Assembly: GCA_964354365.1 (NCBI GenBank)
Contig: CAYGZM010000018.1
Coordinates: 1-39,792 of the forward strand
DNA from: CAYGZM01 sp964354365
GTDB lineage: Bacteria > Planctomycetota > Phycisphaerae > Sedimentisphaerales > Anaerobacaceae
Length of the DNA stretch: 39,792 nt
Reading direction: 5' to 3'
Shown: positions 1 through 6,797 of the stretch, piece by piece
How positions within the stretch are numbered: position 1 is the stretch's first letter
How the letters are laid out: the number at the start of each line of letters is the position of its first letter
The notes under the pieces: generated by a model
What the model saw: only the letters and a program-made list of their open reading frames with translations
The model's database searches: none
Told to the model about the DNA's origin: nothing
Translations under genes and position numbers: made by a program

Positions 1-1
1 G

Positions 2-148
2 AGCTGCGTATGCAGTAGCAGACCGGATATCGATATCGCGGCGGTTCACCGCCCGTTCGCGCGAGGTGTGCAACTCGAATACCGCGCAAAGGCCATTAAT
101 AAGGCCGGCCAAAGTTCGTCGAGCAATGTTGTTGCGGTTGTTTTCTAG
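2..148 (+). CDS. C-terminal end of a fibronectin type III-like protein (partial)
   Basis: An open frame runs from the window edge to TAG at 146-148, with no start inside the window. The last 25 residues, including LEYRAKAINKAGQSSSSN, have the pattern of the final strands of a fibronectin type III domain (Tyr-x-Ala/Arg-Ala, then Asn-x-Ala-Gly, then Ser-Asn-Val-Val-x-Val). Such domains often end secreted or cell-surface proteins in this group. Most of the protein lies outside the window, so its function cannot be given. The assignment rests on this short tail only. Confidence 0.55.
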   Translation, partial: SCVCSSRPDIDIAAVHRPFARGVQLEYRAKAINKAGQSSSSNVVAVVF

Positions 149-499
149 AATTGTAGGTAACTTAACCTAAATAAAGCAGTTGTGTCGGAACATACTTATC
201 TGGCTATAAGGCAGCCGTCTAATACCATTGCAGTCGTTCTTTAACCGCAGATTTCGCAGATTGGCACTGCTTTTCTATGAACAACGAACGAATAACGACC
301 AACTGATTTGCCAGACAGCACACCGAGGACCCAGCGCGGCTTCGCTTCGCTCAGCCGCAACCAAAAAGTTCGTCTGGCAAAAAAGTCTCATAACACATTG
401 ATAATAAAGAGGTTGTGATCGCCCAATAGAAAAAACGTGCATAAAAAACAAGAAGATACAAGATTGTATTACAGAGATGTCATTGCGAACGCAGGCAAA
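149..499. other. Intergenic region with a palindromic element
   Basis: No gene is visible here. A 75-bp palindromic element lies at 307-381. Its ends are a perfect 10-bp inverted repeat, TTTGCCAGAC (307-316) and GTCTGGCAAA (372-381). Inside is a second stem, GCGGCT (336-341) with AGCCGC (353-358). The left end is followed by GC-rich sequence and the right end by an A-run. It could be a REP or MITE-type repeat, or a large hairpin ending the upstream gene. The rest is AT-rich and featureless. Confidence 0.45.
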
Positions 500-1396
500 T
501 TACGTCTCGCCTATTTCAGCTAAACGTTTCAAATAATAGTCCATTAACAATTGATATCGAAGTGCCAATTTAGTGGTTTTCTCTTTCTTAAATCGCTCGC
601 ATTCCCTTGCAACTTGTTCACGCCCATCATTTATACACTTGCGAAATTCTTGCATGCGCGGATGTCTGCTTGTTCGCTCTGGTGATAAGAAGTTTTCGAT
701 CCCATTACCAAGAAAATCGATTATTATTTTACCATCGCAGTCTTCGTAGAAAAGGGATTTGCATCGCCGCGCCAACTCGCGATTGAACTTGTCTATTACG
801 TCATTTTTTTCGATTTGGCTGTTTAATTCGATGAACTTAAGCAATTCGTCACCCACGACAATTCTGGGGTACTGTGCAACGGTGCTTTCAAGTTTATATG
901 CTTCATTAAGAACACTGCCATAAATGCCAATCTCCGGATCAACTGTCGCCCATCCTATTTCGATCCCCCCTCTAAAAAAGATGCCCTTGGCAAAGCTTAC
1001 TCTCGTACATATTGTAAGGGCGCTAAGCATCTCGGCAATTGCCCGAAGGTTAACGTTACCTTGGGCATTTATCAGCGAGGCATAAAAGATAACAGAATCG
1101 GAAAAGGCCTGGGCATAAAGCTGACTACCGGCCAATTTCATGTATTGTTCTTTTCTTTCCTGAGAGAGTGCTTCGACCCACGGGGGCTCCGACTTTTGAC
1201 CGCCGCCGTGAAAAGACTTGAACAGACTATGAACAATCCGGACTCTACCAAGAGTCTGTATCAAAGAATCGCCATCTACATGTTGAGCAAGAATTCTCGG
1301 CGATTGTTCAAAGGCTGCTTTTTGTCCCAAAACATCTACAAATGTGACAACATAATTACATATGAAGGCATCGTCTTTGTCAGTCGTTTTTTCCAT
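500..1396 (-). CDS. Solo nucleotide-cyclase-fold-like protein, function unknown
   Basis: This 298-residue protein has no signal peptide or membrane segment, so it is probably cytosolic. Blocks recall class III nucleotide cyclase/GGDEF-like palm folds: VTFVDVLGQ near residue 17 (Asp21), AFSDSVIFY near 97 (Asp100), then RGGIEIGWA and a block with Gly-Ser-Val-Leu-Asn-Glu-Ala-Tyr. The two aspartates sit where such enzymes bind metal. The family resembles widespread single-domain hypothetical proteins beginning with a D-x-L-G motif. I cannot assign a substrate, and the protein may not be catalytic. The gene is AT-richer than its neighbours, has no operon partner, and stands alone between two intergenic regions, which suggests acquisition. 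A TATAAT box lies so close to the ATG that the mRNA may be leaderless. Confidence 0.5.
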   Translation of the reverse strand: MEKTTDKDDAFICNYVVTFVDVLGQKAAFEQSPRILAQHVDGDSLIQTLGRVRIVHSLFKSFHGGGQKSEPPWVEALSQERKEQYMKLAGSQLYAQAFSDSVIFYASLINAQGNVNLRAIAEMLSALTICTRVSFAKGIFFRGGIEIGWATVDPEIGIYGSVLNEAYKLESTVAQYPRIVVGDELLKFIELNSQIEKNDVIDKFNRELARRCKSLFYEDCDGKIIIDFLGNGIENFLSPERTSRHPRMQEFRKCINDGREQVARECERFKKEKTTKLALRYQLLMDYYLKRLAEIGET

Positions 1397-1404
1397 ATCC
1401 CGAC

Positions 1405-1410
1405 ATTATA
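1405..1410 (-). promoter_or_regulatory. Perfect -10 box just upstream of the cyclase-like gene
   Basis: On the minus strand TATAAT is followed, after 8 bases, by the ATG at 1396. A possible -35 (TTGTGC) lies 19 bases further upstream. Initiation about 7 bases after the box would fall at the start codon, and no Shine-Dalgarno sequence is visible in between. This fits a leaderless transcript. Confidence 0.45.
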
Positions 1411-1535
1411 CCTAACATCGCTCTGCAAAGCACAAACATAATACACCCCAAAACTCTAACGAACGTTAATTTAACGCCGTTTCAAATCAATTAGTCCAAC
1501 TCTTGGGTCTTGTCATTCCCCTCTTGGAAACGGCC

Positions 1536-2489
1536 CTAACGCGTTGTTCCGGCTGAAAAACGCAGGCGGGCGGTTACGGGGAAATGGTCGGATGGGTATC
1601 GGCCATCGACGTTATCGCGGATGATTTGGGCGTCGAGCGCCTGCACATCGGAGGTTGTCAGGATAAAGTCGATTTTTTCGCCCGTTTTATCTCCTTTGAA
1701 GATGTTGAAAGTCCCGACATCGTTTGCATCTGGATGCAGCACGCGGAATGTATCGACCATCGGGACGGGATTTTCAACATTGGCGTTGTCCTTGCCGGGC
1801 ACAGCGGCCTTGCCCTTCAAGAATTGAATGGCCGGATTGTTTTCGCCTGCGTTGAAGTCGCCTGTGACCACGAAGGGCTCCGGGCGTTTGCGATTCTGGA
1901 TGCGTTCAGCCAAAAGGACCACGCTCTTTTCGCGTGAGGGCTGCGAGATATGGTCGAGATGAAGGTTATAATGATAGAAGGCCCTGCCGGTCTTTCTTTC
2001 GACGAATCTCGCCCAGGTGCATATTCGGGTGCAGGCGTTGCCCCAGGTGATTGAGCCGGGAATCTCCGGCGTATCGGACAGCCAGAACGTGCCCCCTTGC
2101 TCAATCTCGAATCGCTCACGGCGATACAGGATCGCGGAATACTCGCCTTTGGTCTTTCCGTCGTCTCGCCCGACGCCGATCATCGCGTACTGAGGCAGGG
2201 CTTTGCACACTTCATCTATCTGGAAGCCCAGCGCCTCCTGCAGCCCGACGACATCGGGGTCGTATTTGCCGACCAGGTCGAAGACCATTTGCCTGCGGTT
2301 TTGCCAGCGGTTTTCCCCGTCACCGGCCGTGCCGTAGCGGATATTGAAGCTCATCACCCGCATCTCCAGCCCGTTCGTCGCGGTCGTCCCAAGCGGGGAT
2401 GAGCCGGCATTACAACGCAGGCATACGCTAAAGAAAATATTTAGCGAAAAAACAATTCTGATAACCGCCCAAGCTCTTCCACAAAACAT
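1536..2489 (-). CDS. Secreted endonuclease/exonuclease/phosphatase (EEP) family hydrolase
   Basis: The protein is about 317 residues and is probably exported: an N-terminal hydrophobic stretch (IRIVFSLNIFFSVCL) resembles a signal peptide. The EEP catalytic blocks are all present in order: SFNIRYG, LQEA (metal-binding Glu), NLHLDH, VTGDFNAGENNP (Asp/Asn) and the terminal SDHFPVTA (Asp-His). The family cleaves phosphodiesters or phosphomonoesters. Secreted planctomycete members are often annotated as endonuclease/exonuclease/phosphatase without a proven substrate. The ATG at 2489 is chosen because AGGAG precedes it by 8 bases. The frame is open to 2567, but a start there would bury the signal sequence. 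The gene stands alone. Confidence 0.88.
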   Translation of the reverse strand: MFCGRAWAVIRIVFSLNIFFSVCLRCNAGSSPLGTTATNGLEMRVMSFNIRYGTAGDGENRWQNRRQMVFDLVGKYDPDVVGLQEALGFQIDEVCKALPQYAMIGVGRDDGKTKGEYSAILYRRERFEIEQGGTFWLSDTPEIPGSITWGNACTRICTWARFVERKTGRAFYHYNLHLDHISQPSREKSVVLLAERIQNRKRPEPFVVTGDFNAGENNPAIQFLKGKAAVPGKDNANVENPVPMVDTFRVLHPDANDVGTFNIFKGDKTGEKIDFILTTSDVQALDAQIIRDNVDGRYPSDHFPVTARLRFSAGTTR

Positions 2490-2592
2490 AGTTCGCTCCT
2501 GTGCCTTCGCCCAATTCATTCTCGATTGCCAACTGCCGATTACAAGCTGGCAAAGAACCGGCAACAATCGTAAATAGGAAATCGCAAATCGT

Positions 2593-2646
2593 AAATATGA
2601 AATTGGAAATCCCTCTTGTTTTTCCCAATGACCCCTGCGATGATAC
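2593..2646 (+). repeat. Dispersed intergenic repeat, copy A
   Basis: This AT-rich stretch, beginning with short AAATCG-type runs and ending in a segment like CCCTGCGATGATAC, closely resembles 4005-4057. Both copies lie 55-60 bases upstream of a plus-strand gene start (2704 and 4112), so it may be a mobile upstream element or a shared leader. Confidence 0.5.
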
Positions 2647-2703
2647 CAAAGGCTCCTGCAATTTTGCAGAACTCATATATGATACACAAAAAAGGAGACT
2701 GGT

Positions 2704-3435
2704 GTGGCGAAAAAACCAACCATCCGCACGGGAAAGCGAACCCGGCAGCGAGCGAAGTCGGCCCAGCCGGCGCAGGTCCACGAACTCAAAATCACGCTGC
2801 ACGGCAGCAAGCCCCCCATCTGGAGGCGTATCGCCGTGCCAAGCAATATGCGGCTAAGCGACCTGCACGAGGTCATTCAGACTGTTTGCGGCTGGACCAA
2901 CTCGCACCTGCATCAGTTCGTCGTCCGCTACCCTCGGCCCAAGCCGGCTCACGGGGCGATTGCTGCGCTGGTGCAGAGCGGGCAATGGGAAGATCTGGCA
3001 AAGTATATGCAGCGTGACCGTTGCTGGAGCGACCCGCGAATGGAGATAGAAGAAACCGAAGACGAAAACAAGGTAATGCTGAGCGAATTGGCGCCGGCGG
3101 TCAAGAGCAAGTTCATCTATGAGTACGACTTCGGCGACGGGTGGGACCACCAGATCGAGGTGGTCAAAATCGGCCCGCCGGCTGAGGGCATGAATTACCC
3201 GGTGTGCCTCAAGGGCAAACTCGCCTGCCCTCCTGAAGACTGCGGCGGCATCTGGGGCTATTACGAAATGCTCGAAGCCCTTGAAGACCCCAAGCACGAG
3301 CGACACAAGGAATTCGTCGAATGGATAGGCGGGAACTTCGACCCCGAACGATTCGGCCTCGATGAAATCAACGCGGAGCTCACGGCGCTGCGGAGCGGAA
3401 GAAACCGTCGCCTCTGGGACCCGTATGGTATGTAA
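2704..3435 (+). CDS. Plasmid pRiA4b ORF-3 family protein
   Basis: This 243-residue protein belongs to the pRiA4b ORF-3/IS1096 TnpR-like family (PF07929). Characteristic features are an early KITLHGSKPPIWRRIAVPSN segment, the block YEYDFGDGWDHQIEV near residue 140, and CPPEDCGGIWGY near 175. A basic linker of about 25 residues precedes the domain. The biochemical role of the family is not established. It is often found near mobile elements or as a lone accessory gene. The start is GTG at 2704 with AAAGGAGA upstream. The following nucleotidyltransferase begins 12 bases after the stop, so the two are probably cotranscribed. Confidence 0.9.
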   Translation: MAKKPTIRTGKRTRQRAKSAQPAQVHELKITLHGSKPPIWRRIAVPSNMRLSDLHEVIQTVCGWTNSHLHQFVVRYPRPKPAHGAIAALVQSGQWEDLAKYMQRDRCWSDPRMEIEETEDENKVMLSELAPAVKSKFIYEYDFGDGWDHQIEVVKIGPPAEGMNYPVCLKGKLACPPEDCGGIWGYYEMLEALEDPKHERHKEFVEWIGGNFDPERFGLDEINAELTALRSGRNRRLWDPYGM

Positions 3436-3447
3436 GGAACAAATGCG

Positions 3448-3975
3448 ATGACGGGCAAAGAATTCGTTAACCGGCTGGCAAACGGAAAATCCGACATTAT
3501 CCAACTCTTTCTGGAAATTCTTTCCAAAACGGGTTCCGAGTACTGCCTGATCGGAGGACTTGCCGTAAACGCTTATGTTGAGCCGGTCGTGAGCCTGGAT
3601 TTGGATGTCGTCGCGGCAGTCGAAGATGTCGGGGCTATTTGCGAAGCGGCCAAAAAACGCGGCCTAAAAATTGAGCAGTTCGAGCATAGCGTAAAGATCA
3701 CCAGCTCAGACTCCGACCTGCGGATTCAACTTCAGCAAGACCCGCGGTACCAGAGGTTCCTTTCGACCGCAGAAGATAGAAACGTGCTGGGTTACCCGAT
3801 GACAGTCGCAAGGGTTGAAGATGTGCTGCAAGGCAAGGTCTGGGCGTATTCAGATAAGACCCGGCGCAAAAGCAAACGGCAAAAGGATTTGGCTGATATC
3901 TTCCGCATCGTTGAAAAATTCCCCCAGCTCGAAACATCTCTGCCCCAAAGCATTCGGGAAGAATTGAACAAATAA
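3448..3975 (+). CDS. Nucleotidyltransferase-fold protein (AbiEii/DUF6036-like)
   Basis: The protein has 175 residues. The motif CLIGGLAVNAY, followed by SLDLDVVAAV, is the G-G plus D-x-D signature of minimal nucleotidyltransferases. A further acidic position may be in DLRIQLQQDPR. The length and layout match single-domain proteins annotated as nucleotidyltransferase or AbiEii-toxin-like. No antitoxin or HEPN partner is beside it; the neighbour 12 bases upstream is the pRiA4b ORF-3 protein. The target (tRNA, protein or nucleotide) cannot be predicted, and toxin function is only one possibility. Confidence 0.7.
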   Translation: MTGKEFVNRLANGKSDIIQLFLEILSKTGSEYCLIGGLAVNAYVEPVVSLDLDVVAAVEDVGAICEAAKKRGLKIEQFEHSVKITSSDSDLRIQLQQDPRYQRFLSTAEDRNVLGYPMTVARVEDVLQGKVWAYSDKTRRKSKRQKDLADIFRIVEKFPQLETSLPQSIREELNK

Positions 3976-4004
3976 GATAAGACCGACCATAAATCGAAAA
4001 TAGC

Positions 4005-4057
4005 AAATACAAATTTGAAAATCCCCTTGCCTTTCCCGACAATCGCTGCGATAATAT
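4005..4057 (+). repeat. Dispersed intergenic repeat, copy B
   Basis: Second copy of the element at 2593-2646, with the same order of elements (AAAT run, GAAAATCCCCTTG, TTTCCC, CTGCGATAATAT). It lies upstream of the small gene at 4112. Confidence 0.5.
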
Positions 4058-4111
4058 ATGGAATGGTAACGTGTGGCGCGTGTTTTATATGTGAACGTAG
4101 AGGACTAATAA

Positions 4112-4357
4112 ATGGATCTGCAGGGTATTAGAGAAGCCTTACACAGACAACCGTTTGAGTCTTTCAGTATTCGTCTTGCGGATGGGCGCTCATTGTCCGT
4201 CCCGCATCCAGAAATGGTCGCTGTCGGCAACCGGCGGCTCATCGTGGTTGAGCCGGACGATTCCTGGTTGGTAATCGAGCCTTTGCTGATTGTGTCGCTG
4301 GATTACAACGGCAAACGCCGCCCACGAACGAACCGCCGCAAAAGACACAACGCTTAG
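4112..4357 (+). CDS. Small conserved hypothetical protein (about 81 aa)
   Basis: The N-terminus MDLQGIREALHRQPFESFSI and the following LADGRSLSVPHPEMVAV resemble a short family common in planctomycetes and cyanobacteria, where the sequence reads roughly I-x-E-A-L-x-x-x-P-F-x-P-F. Its function is unknown. The C-terminal 15 residues are strongly basic. GAGG lies 9 bases before the ATG. No membrane segment is present. Confidence is high that it is a gene and nil for function. Confidence 0.75.
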   Translation: MDLQGIREALHRQPFESFSIRLADGRSLSVPHPEMVAVGNRRLIVVEPDDSWLVIEPLLIVSLDYNGKRRPRTNRRKRHNA

Positions 4358-4417
4358 CAGCTATGAGCCTGAGGTCATGCGGAGACTACATAGTAAAGTT
4401 GTCCGGAGGAAGACAAA

Positions 4418-4513
4418 ATGGATAACAACGACTCTGTTCCGTCTTCTATTGCTTTCCGAAAACAGAAGCGACCTAAGTTAGTATGGGTGATAACAATATT
4501 AAACGTGTTGTAG
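4418..4513 (+). CDS. Very short ORF with a strong ribosome site, perhaps a truncated membrane protein
   Basis: GGAGGA at 4405-4410 precedes an ATG at 4418 with ideal spacing. The 31-residue product has a polar, basic start and then turns hydrophobic (LVWVITILNVL) just where the TAG stop falls. This looks like the first residues of a membrane protein interrupted by a stop or deletion. The next frame (4483-4680) overlaps it. Either it is a genuine small protein or the 5' end of a broken gene. Confidence 0.3.
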   Translation: MDNNDSVPSSIAFRKQKRPKLVWVITILNVL

Positions 4514-4680
4514 ATATGAGCTATGCTGACGTTCAACAAATCGCACGTGTCCTTGGGATATGTGATCAGGCAAAGCTCAAAACCAATCCGCTTGCTCACC
4601 TACTAAATGAAACTCGTGATTTTTGGGCTTATTGGGTTCGTTCGACCGCAGATGTTTTTGTATCTAAAGAGAAGGCCTAA
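4483..4680 (+). CDS. Possible small protein, unrecognised
   Basis: An ATG-started frame of 65 residues with soluble, protein-like composition (contains VVDMSYADVQQIARVLGI). It has no good ribosome-binding site and overlaps the preceding short ORF in another frame. I recognise no family. It may be a degraded gene or the second cistron of a small translationally coupled pair. Confidence 0.25.
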   Translation: MGDNNIKRVVDMSYADVQQIARVLGICDQAKLKTNPLAHLLNETRDFWAYWVRSTADVFVSKEKA

Positions 4681-4796
4681 ATCGCAAGGTTACTGCAGAG
4701 CGATGCGCTTCGGTGCACCACATGGGACGTGAGCGCTAAGCCACAACGTTAGGTCCAGCTCTGGGTGAGGAAATCTGGGGACAGCCTTTTTCCTCT

Positions 4797-5642
4797 TTAC
4801 ATGGTGTGTTTTTGCTTCTCCTCTTCCACCAATACTTCGTTCATCGAGCCGGAGCGGAAGCCCTGCAAATCTATCGTAACGTATTTGAAGCCGAGGGATT
4901 TTAGCTTTTCAACTATCTGCGAGCGAAACGGTTCCGTCGTGATTTTCTCGATGTCTTTTGGATTAACCTCAATCCGGGCAATGGCATCGTGATGGCGGAC
5001 GCGGAATTCAACAAGGCCGAGCGTCCGAAGAAATACCTCGGCCTGGTCGATTTGCTTTAGCCGCTGCTCGGTGACTTCGAGGCCATAAGCGATCCTCGAA
5101 GCCAAGCACGGCGAGGCGGGCTGGTCGGCGGTCGGCAGATTCATCTGTCTGCTCAGCTCGCGGATGTCGTCTTTGGTGAGCTTGGCCTCGGCCAGCGGCG
5201 AGCGGATTCCAAAGACCTTCATCGCCCTGTTGCCCGGCCGATAGTCGTCAAGGTCGTCGTAATTCGTGCCGAAGGCAACGTGGTCAAAGCCGCGCTCGGC
5301 GGCAATATCCAACAGGGTCTTGCAGAGGTGCGATTTGCAGTGAAAGCAGCGGTCGGCCTTGTTGGCCGTGAAGCTCGGGTCGCCAAGCTCATCGGCCTCG
5401 ACCGTCAGCATCTCCACCCCGATACTCTTGGCAAACTCCGCCGCCCTCTCAAAAAGCCCGCTCGGCTCCGACGCCCCCACGCTCGTACAAGCCAACACAT
5501 TCTCCACCCCCAGAGCATCCACCGCCGAGGCGAGCAGGAACGTACTATCCACCCCGCCGGAGTACGCAACGACGACCTTGCCCAAGCCTCGCAATATCTG
5601 TTGAAGCAAATTGTACTTCTGTCCCGCAGTCATAGCAGCCAC
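4797..5642 (-). CDS. larE: ATP-dependent sacrificial sulfur transferase LarE
   Basis: LarE adenylates and then thiolates the carboxylates of a pyridinium dicarboxylate intermediate, building the nickel-pincer nucleotide cofactor of lactate racemase-type enzymes. The 281-residue protein carries the PP-loop SGGVDS (28-33), the CFHCK segment at 99-103 and SPCLASR. Cys179 corresponds to the cysteine that Lactobacillus LarE consumes as sulfur donor, so this is the sacrificial rather than the [4Fe-4S] three-cysteine type, as far as one conserved cysteine can show. The start is GTG at 5642 or ATG at 5633. The left end of the MITE-like element overlaps this start. LarB and LarC are not adjacent; a LarA homologue lies at 21189-22466. 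Confidence 0.9.
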   Translation of the reverse strand: MAAMTAGQKYNLLQQILRGLGKVVVAYSGGVDSTFLLASAVDALGVENVLACTSVGASEPSGLFERAAEFAKSIGVEMLTVEADELGDPSFTANKADRCFHCKSHLCKTLLDIAAERGFDHVAFGTNYDDLDDYRPGNRAMKVFGIRSPLAEAKLTKDDIRELSRQMNLPTADQPASPCLASRIAYGLEVTEQRLKQIDQAEVFLRTLGLVEFRVRHHDAIARIEVNPKDIEKITTEPFRSQIVEKLKSLGFKYVTIDLQGFRSGSMNEVLVEEEKQKHTM

Positions 5643-5795
5643 TACTACCCCGTAACAATCGAAACTGTGGGCATCATCGTGAGGCGCTTCGGCGCCGGAA
5701 CAGCCTCTACCTTCGAGGGGTAGGAGATTGCCACGTCGGCCTTCGGCCTCCTCGCAATGACGAGGGCCACAAAATCAAGTGTTACGGGGTACTAC
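5642..5795. mobile_element. MITE-like element with terminal inverted repeats
   Basis: Imperfect 15-bp terminal inverted repeats (5642-5656 and 5781-5795, 13 of 15 matching, core ACCCCGTAAC/GTTACGGGGT) enclose about 125 bp. The interior folds into three successive hairpins: GGCGC-TTC-GGCGCC, CTCTACC...GGTAGGAG and GGCCTTCGGCC. It contains the segment ending CTCGCAATGACGAGG, which recurs near 14035. The element fills the whole gap between two minus-strand genes, covers the stop codon of one and touches the start of larE. No transposase is encoded. Confidence 0.55.
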
Positions 5796-6373
5796 ACCCT
5801 CGCTTCAGAAATTACCCGCTGCAAAAGCTCATCGACGCCAAGTTTCCTCGACCATACCTTTAAGTATTGAAAATCCAGAGAGTCACCCTGCACGCGCAGC
5901 ACCCCCAGAATGTCATCCCACTGCCGATCCGACACACAGCCGCTCCGGGCATACCACCTGAGTTTGAGCAGAACAATATCCTCGGGCGAAACCACGCAGA
6001 AGGGTTTTTCCAACGAATCGCTCAGCCTGATTCGTTTGCGCCGCGCCAGGAGCTGCTTTTCGAATTCGCTCCGGCCCTGGATAAACACGTCGATCTTGAA
6101 ACTGGTTTCCAGGTGGATGGCATTGAAGCTGCCGCAGGAATCCAGCGCCTGGACCATAGCCTCCCTGCCGAGGTAGAACTCGTCTTTGAGCCGCTCATAT
6201 AACCGGTCAACAACGCCGCGAAATTCCTTAACCGTGATGTCCGCGTCTTGAGTGAATCGCAGAGTGCCGTAGAGGGAGCTTGCGATCGAGCCGCCAATGG
6301 CATATTCGATATTCAGCTCATCGAGCACATCGGTGAGCTTCCTAATCACTGTCACTTGCTCGCCGCTGCTCAT
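5792..6373 (-). CDS. Nucleotidyltransferase-fold protein paired with a small upstream gene
   Basis: The protein is about 193 residues. YAIGGSIASSLYGTLRFTQD followed by ADI is the nucleotidyltransferase G-G...D-x-D signature, and CVVSPEDIVLLKLRW is typical of AbiEii-like/DUF6036 proteins. The ATG at 6373 has GGGAG 9 bases upstream; a longer reading to 6451 lacks this. The start lies inside the small gene 6342-6620 (32-base overlap), so translation is probably coupled. This small-ORF plus nucleotidyltransferase pairing recurs in planctomycetes and cyanobacteria and could be a toxin-antitoxin-like module, which is inference. The stop codon lies within the right end of the MITE-like element. Confidence 0.75.
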   Translation of the reverse strand: MSSGEQVTVIRKLTDVLDELNIEYAIGGSIASSLYGTLRFTQDADITVKEFRGVVDRLYERLKDEFYLGREAMVQALDSCGSFNAIHLETSFKIDVFIQGRSEFEKQLLARRKRIRLSDSLEKPFCVVSPEDIVLLKLRWYARSGCVSDRQWDDILGVLRVQGDSLDFQYLKVWSRKLGVDELLQRVISEARV

Positions 6374-6620
6374 TGTCTTTGCTCCCGTAGGCCTGTTCGT
6401 AAAGCTCCCGCCCAAGATGCTGCCTGGCCCACGTAAGGCGGACCTGGCCATCGGTGGCGTTGGGATGACGCAGCCTTATCCCTGCGATCGCAAGGGCCCG
6501 GCCAAACTCGTAAGCCTGGGATATCAGCTCAAACTTCCTCGCGGGCGTCATCCGGCGATAAAGATCAATCTGAACTCGGCACGCTTCAGGGGATGTATCG
6601 CTGTTTTTCATAAAAGGCAT
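6342..6620 (-). CDS. Small conserved protein upstream of the nucleotidyltransferase
   Basis: A 92-residue helical protein containing MTPARKFELISQAYEFGRAL, then IRLRHPNATDGQ and a tail with RQHLGRELYEQAYG. This matches a short family (pattern M-T-P-x-x-K, R-x-x-H-P, LGxELxxKxYG) that regularly precedes AbiEii-like nucleotidyltransferases. The function is unknown; the pairing suggests a partner or neutraliser. No clear Shine-Dalgarno sequence precedes the first ATG, and Met24 (6551) is an alternative start. It overlaps the downstream gene by 32 bases. Confidence 0.7.
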   Translation of the reverse strand: MPFMKNSDTSPEACRVQIDLYRRMTPARKFELISQAYEFGRALAIAGIRLRHPNATDGQVRLTWARQHLGRELYEQAYGSKDNEQRRASDSD

Positions 6621-6702
6621 TCTACTGATACGAATGAGAATAGCAACCGCCGAGCGGAGAATTGGTGGGGCAAGCCGCCACCCTGCCTCTGGAGAGTCAC
6701 AC

Positions 6703-6774
6703 AGCCGATGGAGGGACTTGAACCCTCAACCCCGGCTTTACGAAAGCCGTGCTCTACCGTTGAGCTACATCGGC
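6703..6774 (-). tRNA. tRNA-Thr (anticodon CGT)
   Basis: The minus strand folds into a complete 72-nt cloverleaf: acceptor GCCGATG/CATCGGC, D-arm GCTC/GAGC, anticodon stem CGGCT/AGCCG with loop TTCGTAA (anticodon CGT, reading ACG), a 5-nt variable loop, and T-arm GAGGG/CCCTC with loop TTCAAGT. The discriminator base is T. CCA is not encoded. It sits between the two-gene nucleotidyltransferase unit and the repeat-rich accessory stretch. Confidence 0.97.
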
Positions 6775-6797
6775 GCATACGGCGAGTATAATACCGA

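Noticed and set aside
1061..1441. Plus-strand frame of 126 codons opposite the cyclase-like gene
   Set aside because: Antisense to a better-supported gene, without a ribosome site or family resemblance.
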